Shown here in pieces: positions 59,496-64,000 of a DNA stretch of 64,000 bases. A program made the translations under genes and the position numbers. Origin of the DNA: an uncultured Sutterella sp. (GTDB lineage Bacteria; Pseudomonadota; Gammaproteobacteria; Burkholderiales; Burkholderiaceae_F); the NCBI GenBank assembly GCA_900545275.1, contig UQYG01000012.1:41291-105290 (forward strand). The letters run 5' to 3'. The notes below the pieces were generated by a model. The model saw only the letters and a program-made list of their open reading frames with translations. It had not been told where the DNA came from and made no database searches. Position 1 is the first letter of the stretch, and each line of letters starts with the position of its first letter.

Positions 59496-60104
59496 TTATT
59501 CGGCGGCCGCGGGAGCGGCGGCTTCTTCGCCTTCGGCGGCGGTGACTTCTTCTTCAACCTTGGCGATCACGGAGGCGATCACGACATCGGGATGATGCAC
59601 GGAGACGCCTTCGGGGAGCTTGAGGTCGGCGGCGCGCAGCGTCGTGCCGAGCGTCATGCCGGAGAGGTCGACAGCCACGAATTCGGGCAGTTCGCGCGGC
59701 ATGCAGGTGACTTCGACGTAAGCGGCGGCATGCGAGATGATGGCCTTGTCCACCTTGACGGCGGGGCTTTCTTCTTCGCCCGAGAAGTGCAGCGGAACGC
59801 GCATCGTGACCTTTTCGTTTTCAGCGATGCGCTGGAAATCGATGTGCAGAACCTGCGGCTTGTAGGGGTGCATCTGGAAGGCGCGGAGAACGACGAGTTC
59901 TTCCTTGCCGTCGAGTTCCATCGTCAGGATCGAGGCGTGGAACTTTTCCTTGCGCAGCGCGTAGAAGATGGGATTGTGTTCGAGCTCGATGGGCGTGGCG
60001 GGCAAGCCGGCGCCGTAAACGATGCCGGGAAGCTTGTCAGCGCGGCGAAGGCGGCGGCTCGCACCCGTACCTTGCGCAGTACGCGTAGTGGCGATGATCT
60101 TCAT
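59496..60104 (-). CDS. rplY: Ribosomal protein bL25 (Ctc form)
   Basis: 5S-rRNA-binding ribosomal protein of 202 residues, the long CTC form. The N-terminal L25 domain (RTAQGTGASRRLRRADKLPGIVYGAG, PIELEHNPIFYAL) is followed by the TL5-type C-terminal beta domain (PLHFSGEEESPAVK, VEVTCMPRELPEFVAVDLSGM) and an acidic Ala/Glu tail. AGGAAA precedes the ATG. It follows prs with a 200-bp gap that holds hairpins. Confidence 0.94.
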   Translation of the reverse strand: MKIIATTRTAQGTGASRRLRRADKLPGIVYGAGLPATPIELEHNPIFYALRKEKFHASILTMELDGKEELVVLRAFQMHPYKPQVLHIDFQRIAENEKVTMRVPLHFSGEEESPAVKVDKAIISHAAAYVEVTCMPRELPEFVAVDLSGMTLGTTLRAADLKLPEGVSVHHPDVVIASVIAKVEEEVTAAEGEEAAAPAAAE

Positions 60105-60124
60105 GGGAGTGTTTCCTGTAATGT

Positions 60125-60265
60125 GCCGGCAATCGCGACCAATCGCCGGCGGATCGAAAAAAGCCGTGAGGAGAAAACCTCACAAGCAAAAACCGTCCCG
60201 AAGGAACGGTTTGAAGAAAGGACCCGATTCTAACAGAAACATCCCGTTGGTGGGCGGGATGTTTC
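60125..60265 (-). promoter_or_regulatory. Three hairpins in the prs-rplY gap
   Basis: Reading along the minus strand: GAAACATCCCG/CGGGATGTTTC (60236-60265); AAACCGTTCC/GGACGGTTT (60190-60212, loop TTCG) with TTTTTGCTTG tail, a likely terminator; and GCCGGC/GCCGGC (60125-60150) ending about ten bases before the rplY ribosome-binding site. Expression of rplY seems either attenuated after prs or driven by an unseen promoter. Confidence 0.6.
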
Positions 60266-60308
60266 TGAAAAAGAAAGGATTGTCGTCCAAAGGGGGACGG
60301 TCCGCTTC

Positions 60309-61268
60309 TTATTCGGCGAAGAGGTCGCTCACGGATTCGCCGCGGGCGATGCGGGCAAGCGTTTCGCCAATGATGCCGGCGCAGGAGACCTGGCGGATCT
60401 TGCCGCAGGCGCGGGCCGCGTCGGAGAGCGGAATCGTGTCGGTAACGACGAGTTCGTCGAGGGCCGAGTTTGTGATGCGTTCAACGGCGGAGCCGGAGAG
60501 AACCGGATGCGTGATGTAGGCGACGACGCGCTTGGCTCCTCGTTCCTTGAGGGCGCCGGCGGCGTTGCAGAGCGTGCCGGCGGTGTCGACGATGTCGTCG
60601 GTGATGACACAGGTACGGCCACTGACTTCACCGATGATGTTCATGATTTCGGCGACGTTGGCGCGCGGACGGCGCTTGTCGATGATGGCGAGGTCGCATT
60701 CGAGGGCCTTGGCCATGGCACGGGCGCGAACTACGCCGCCGACGTCGGGGGAGACCACCATCAGGTCGGGGTAGTTGTGCGTGAGGAGATCCTTGAGGAG
60801 GACCGGCGTCGCATAAATGTTGTCGACGGGAATGTCGAAGAAGCCCTGGATTTGGTCGGCGTGCAGGTCCATGGTGAGGACGCGGTTGACGCCGGCGGCC
60901 TGCAGCATGTTGGCCACGACCTTGGCGGAAATCGCCACGCGGGTCGAACGGGGACGGCGATCCTGACGGGCGTATCCGTAGTAGGGAATCGCAGCGGTGA
61001 TTCGGGCGGCGGAAGCGCGCTTGAGCGCGTCCACCATGATCATCAGTTCCATGAGGTTGTCGTTCGTCGGAGCACAGGTGCTTTGAAGAACGAAAACGTC
61101 GCGACCGCGGACGCTGTCGAGGAGCTGAACCATGACTTCGCCGTCGCTGAAACGGGAAACCGTGGCGGAACCGAGAGGAATATTGAGGGAGTTGGCGACG
61201 GCCTTGGCGAGCTCAGGATTGGCGTTGCCCGCAAAGATCGTCATGCTGTCCGGCACCTTATGGACCAT
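60309..61268 (-). CDS. prs: Ribose-phosphate pyrophosphokinase
   Basis: Makes PRPP from ribose 5-phosphate and ATP, 319 residues. Key blocks are FAGNANPELAKAVANSL, RFSDGEVMVQL, STCAPTNDNLMELMIMVDALKRASA, YGYARQDRR (ATP-binding), LHADQIQGFFD, DKRRPRANVAEIMNIIG and the PRPP loop VITDDIVDTAGT. The start is ATG 61268. It lies just after tRNA-Gln, which is the arrangement of betaproteobacteria. Confidence 0.97.
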   Translation of the reverse strand: MVHKVPDSMTIFAGNANPELAKAVANSLNIPLGSATVSRFSDGEVMVQLLDSVRGRDVFVLQSTCAPTNDNLMELMIMVDALKRASAARITAAIPYYGYARQDRRPRSTRVAISAKVVANMLQAAGVNRVLTMDLHADQIQGFFDIPVDNIYATPVLLKDLLTHNYPDLMVVSPDVGGVVRARAMAKALECDLAIIDKRRPRANVAEIMNIIGEVSGRTCVITDDIVDTAGTLCNAAGALKERGAKRVVAYITHPVLSGSAVERITNSALDELVVTDTIPLSDAARACGKIRQVSCAGIIGETLARIARGESVSDLFAE

Positions 61269-61399
61269 GATTATGCTCTGTGAAAAAACGGCTTGCGCCG
61301 CACATCGGAATAGACGCCGTCAGGGTAACACAGACGGCGCACAAAAACGAAAGGGAGAGCAAAATCATTTTGCCTCCCCGTGGATTGAAAACAAAGCGT

Positions 61400-61477
61400 T
61401 GGCAGGGGTAGAAGGATTCGAACCTTCGAATGCCGGAATCAAAATCCGGTGCCTTAGGCCAGCTTGGCGATACCCCT
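61400..61477 (-). tRNA. tRNA-Gln (anticodon TTG)
   Basis: Full cloverleaf: acceptor AGGGGTA with TACCCCT, anticodon arm CCGGA-TTTTGAT-TCCGG (anticodon TTG, 61440-61442), T arm GAAGG-TTCGAAT-CCTTC, discriminator G and an encoded CCA at 61400-61402. The position between ispE and prs is conserved. Confidence 0.96.
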
Positions 61478-61490
61478 AGCCGAGTTTTTA

Positions 61491-62363
61491 TCATTCGGTG
61501 CACCACGCCGCCAAGGGATGTTCCGCCAACATGCGGCACAGAAAACCCTGCCAGTCGTCCGGGAGATCAGAGAGCACTTTCCGTGCGGCTCGATCAGCAT
61601 CCGAGACTTCGGCAAAAACGGCGCTGCCGGACCCGGTCATCCGCGCTTCGAATCCGCCTTGGCGAATCCGTGTGAGCGCGTCGCTCACGCGGGGCTCGAG
61701 TCGCTCGGCAACGATCTGCAAGTCGTTGTGCCCGAAAAGCGGCGAGCCATGGTGGCGGACAAAGTCGGAAAAGACCTCCATTTTCTCTGATTTGGTATTT
61801 CTTGTCAAGGAAGGGTGAGAGAAAATTTCTGCCGTCGAAAGCCCACGCCCCGGCCAGACAACAAGGAATTGCGAGGAAGGAAGAGAGATGGGACGCAATT
61901 CGTCGCCGATTCCTTCGGCCCAAGCGTTTTGCCCGAAAAGAAAGAAGGGGACGTCAGCGCCGAGCGTGAGCCCCAACCGCATGAGTTCCGTGCGGGAAAG
62001 ACCGAGATTCCAAAGCCGATTGAGAGCGAGCAAAACGGTGGCCGCGTCGGAACTGCCGCCTCCCATTCCTGCCTGGCTCGGAATGCGTTTTTCCAGGTGG
62101 ATTTCCGCGCCGAGGCGCATGCCCGTCGCGCTCTGCAGTGCGCGGGCCGCCCGGACGCAGAGGTCCTTTTCGATATCTCCCACGACGTCTCCCGTCCGGA
62201 CGATGCGATCGTCATCCCGGAGCGTGATGTCGATCGTATCGCAGAGATTGATGAGCACGAAGGCGGACTGCAGGAGGTGTTTTCCGTCGGGGCGTCGCCC
62301 CGTCACGTGCAAAAAGAGGTTGAGCTTCGCCGGTGCGGGCAGACCGAGAAAGGCTTTCGTCAT
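61491..62363 (-). CDS. ispE: 4-diphosphocytidyl-2-C-methyl-D-erythritol kinase
   Basis: GHMP kinase of 290 residues in the MEP isoprenoid pathway. Motifs are PAPAKLNLFLHVTGRRPDGKH (substrate and catalytic Lys region), the ATP loop PSQAGMGGGSSDAATVL, LGADVPFFLFG and the C-terminal MTGSGSAVFAE. The start overlaps the lolB stop by four bases, so the leftward TPR-lolB-ispE genes are coupled. Confidence 0.95.
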   Translation of the reverse strand: MTKAFLGLPAPAKLNLFLHVTGRRPDGKHLLQSAFVLINLCDTIDITLRDDDRIVRTGDVVGDIEKDLCVRAARALQSATGMRLGAEIHLEKRIPSQAGMGGGSSDAATVLLALNRLWNLGLSRTELMRLGLTLGADVPFFLFGQNAWAEGIGDELRPISLPSSQFLVVWPGRGLSTAEIFSHPSLTRNTKSEKMEVFSDFVRHHGSPLFGHNDLQIVAERLEPRVSDALTRIRQGGFEARMTGSGSAVFAEVSDADRAARKVLSDLPDDWQGFLCRMLAEHPLAAWCTE

Positions 62364-62884
62364 GACGCGGGGGGATCGAGCAGAAGGGTGAGGCGCACTT
62401 TGACGCCTTGGTTTTCATAAACGGCAAGGATGCGCGAGGGCGTCGAATCGGGCTGGCGAGCGTTCACGCGAACGCTCCAGTCTCCGTCGCGCCAGGTTTC
62501 GGCAGGGAGAGCGTCGGGCCGGGGACGGCCGTCGAGCCAGGCTTCGAGTGTCGAGACGGGGATGGAAAAGCCGAGCGTCTCCTCCATGAGCGCTTCGGGC
62601 GAGTCGCCTCGCGCAATGACTTCGTCAAGCCCGCGCGAGATGGTCGCGCCGCGCGACGTCGATTCGATGCGGGCGATGACGCCCGAAAGCGGCGTCAGGA
62701 TGTCGAGACGCAGTAGGTCCGGACCGGTGCGCAGCGTAAAGCGCCCGGTGAACTGTTCGGGCGCGCCGTATCCCGTTTTCTGCAGGCTGAAGCGGCCGCG
62801 GCGCTCCCGCACGCCTTCGGGCAGGGAGGTGCATGCCGCCAGAAGCAGGCCCGCAGGGAGAAGAAGAAGGGTTCTGCGCTTCAT
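62360..62884 (-). CDS. lolB: Outer-membrane lipoprotein LolB
   Basis: Receives lipoproteins from LolA and inserts them in the outer membrane. It is 174 residues with an N-terminal signal and lipobox LLAAC (Cys18). The following RRGRFSLQKTGYGAPEQFTGRFTLR and LDILTPLSGVIARIE form the LolB beta-barrel-like fold; the protein is a little shorter than E. coli LolB (207 with signal). The conserved pairing with ispE supports the call. Confidence 0.88.
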   Translation of the reverse strand: MKRRTLLLLPAGLLLAACTSLPEGVRERRGRFSLQKTGYGAPEQFTGRFTLRTGPDLLRLDILTPLSGVIARIESTSRGATISRGLDEVIARGDSPEALMEETLGFSIPVSTLEAWLDGRPRPDALPAETWRDGDWSVRVNARQPDSTPSRILAVYENQGVKVRLTLLLDPPAS

Positions 62885-64000
62885 CGCTTGAGCCCCATGC
62901 GTTCTCCGAAGGCAAGCACTTCGGGGGCGTCGTTCGTGCGCTTTCTCAGATCTTGCCAGAGCGACGCTGCCTCGTCGTGGCGCTTGGCGGCGACGAGCAC
63001 TTCGATCAGGTGTTCGGCAACCTCGACGTCAAACTGACGCTTGAGACTCAGGAGGATGAATTCCGCTGCTTCGTCGAACTTGCCTTCTCGGTAGCAGAGC
63101 CATCCCATCGAGTCGAGCACGTAGGGGTCGAGCGGAGCCAGGCGATAAGCGCCTTCGAGCAGAGCCCGAGCTTCGGGGAGACGCCGGTTCTGATCGGCCC
63201 AGAGGTAGCCGAGGGCGTTGGAAGCCTGGACGTGATCGGGATTGATGTCGAGCAGTTCGAGGAGATAGGTTTCCGACTTCTTCGAGTCCCCCGACTCCTG
63301 CGCGATCATGGCGGCGTCGTATAGGAAATCGGTGCTCTTGCCGTAACGTTCGTAGGCTTCGTCGATCACGCGCAGGGCTTCTTCCTTGCGGTCGGCTTCA
63401 AGGAGCAGTTCCGCCTCGGCGCGGATGAGCGGTTCCTCGTTGCCGTGCGGATCCTGTCGGGCCGTGCGCAGGGACTCGACCGCTTTTTCGATTTCTCCGG
63501 CCGCCGCCCAGGCGCGCGCTTCGTTAAGGCGGGCTTGACGGGCAAAAGGCCCGGACTTGAGTTCGGCGAAGGCTTCGGCTGCTTCGGCGGGCTTTTCGAG
63601 GACGAGCGCCGTCTGGCCGATCTGAAGCCACACGTCCGTGTGCGAGAGGTCGATCCCGGGGCTTTCTTCGCGCAGATAGTTTACGTAGCGGCGGAAATAG
63701 GCGAGGGCCTCTTCGGGGGCTCGGGCCTCATTGGCAAGAAGTCCCGCCGTGTAGAGAAGATTGGGGTTTTCGACGTTGCCTTTCGTGGCGCGGTCCGCCT
63801 CCCTGAGGGCGGCGTCCTTCTGCCCCGCTCGGGCGAGAACGCGGCCGTATATGAGTCGGACGGCGTCTGCGTCGGGGTGGCGCTTGAGAAAGCGCTCGAG
63901 CATGCTCTGCGTTTCTTTGCGCTCGACCGGCCAGCAGATGTCGGCGGCTAGCGAAACCGTCTGTTCGTCGTCGGGCCGCCCCTTCTGCGCGGATGCGGCG
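62881..64000 (-). CDS. Tetratricopeptide-repeat protein (5' end off window)
   Basis: TPR protein with at least six helical repeats in the visible 373 residues (for example LLYTAGLLANEARAPEEALAYFRRYVNYL, FLYDAAMIAQESGDSKKSETYLLELLDINPDH and ALGYLWADQNRRLPEARALLEGAYRLAPLDPYVLDSMGWLCYREGKFDEAAEF). The frame remains open to the right edge with no start, so the N-terminus, probably a signal peptide, is missing. Its stop overlaps the lolB start (ATGA). Genes for such proteins lie upstream of lolB in many Burkholderiales; the partner is unknown. Confidence 0.82.
   Translation of the reverse strand, partial: AASAQKGRPDDEQTVSLAADICWPVERKETQSMLERFLKRHPDADAVRLIYGRVLARAGQKDAALREADRATKGNVENPNLLYTAGLLANEARAPEEALAYFRRYVNYLREESPGIDLSHTDVWLQIGQTALVLEKPAEAAEAFAELKSGPFARQARLNEARAWAAAGEIEKAVESLRTARQDPHGNEEPLIRAEAELLLEADRKEEALRVIDEAYERYGKSTDFLYDAAMIAQESGDSKKSETYLLELLDINPDHVQASNALGYLWADQNRRLPEARALLEGAYRLAPLDPYVLDSMGWLCYREGKFDEAAEFILLSLKRQFDVEVAEHLIEVLVAAKRHDEAASLWQDLRKRTNDAPEVLAFGERMGLKR

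Noticed and set aside
1..64000. CRISPR arrays, insertion sequences, prophage or integron elements
   Set aside because: No regularly spaced repeats, transposase or integrase motifs, or abrupt base-composition islands were found.

Overview
The window is about 64 kb of GC-rich, densely packed chromosome with short gaps, frequent ATGA/GTGA/TTGA stop-start overlaps and many hairpin terminators. Gene content and order point to a betaproteobacterium of the order Burkholderiales: tRNA-Gln between ispE and prs, prs-rplY-pth-ychF, envC-ctpA next to yibN-secB, ftsY/ftsE/ftsX/rpoH, an SAH riboswitch before ahcY, and lpoA divergent from rsmI. A membrane-linked [FeFe]-hydrogenase locus with a perfect FNR-type box suggests an anaerobic or microaerobic, probably gut-associated lineage such as Sutterellaceae; that placement is inference. 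Two full parS sites suggest the segment lies in the origin-proximal part of the main chromosome. No rRNA, CRISPR array, insertion sequence, integrase or prophage was seen.

Layout. 1-2.5 kb: two permeases of a general amino-acid ABC transporter (aapQ cut by the left edge, aapM) and a small unknown protein. 2.5-5.8 kb: uracil permease uraA divergent from release factor 3. 5.8-11.1 kb, the most distinctive block, read leftward: [FeFe]-hydrogenase catalytic subunit, Tat-signal small subunit, cytochrome b membrane subunit, a strong terminator, then maturases hydF and hydE; hydG is not in the window. 11.1-19.1 kb: HemN-like radical SAM protein, acyl-CoA synthetase, ABC-F ATPase Uup, LpoA, and divergent rsmI. 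19.2-25.3 kb: CBS protein, ttcA-folB, DUF2905 protein, slt-cca, and 5-formyl-THF cyclo-ligase, with one parS encoding the last residues of Cca.

25.3-29.6 kb: methyl-cycle genes ahcY and metK flank trpS. The ahcY leader holds an SAH riboswitch and the second parS, and its probable -10 box is the loop of the trpS terminator. 29.8-34.7 kb: two lipid A acyltransferases, dapF, rlmI and a CobW-type GTPase in one operon. 34.8-42.7 kb: dksA, a HAD phosphatase with sppA, the envC-ctpA-MoeB-like group on the other strand, and yibN-secB. 42.9-50.3 kb: an orphan NarL-type regulator, then a leftward cluster ftsY-ppx-ftsE-ftsX-rpoH-trmL, divergent from rsmD-coaD. 50.3-64 kb: an AsmA-like protein, ahpC-ahpF with a hairpin between them, an XRE regulator, ychF, a DUF523 protein, pth, a DEAD-box helicase, rplY, prs, tRNA-Gln, ispE, lolB and a TPR protein cut by the right edge.

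Most genes are conserved housekeeping genes in good condition. The points most worth follow-up are the hydrogenase locus (subunit make-up, substitutions at conserved HydA and HydF positions, internal terminator, FNR box), the parS sites built into a coding end and a riboswitch leader, and the promoter nested in a terminator upstream of ahcY. All family assignments come from reading motifs by eye; no database search was run.
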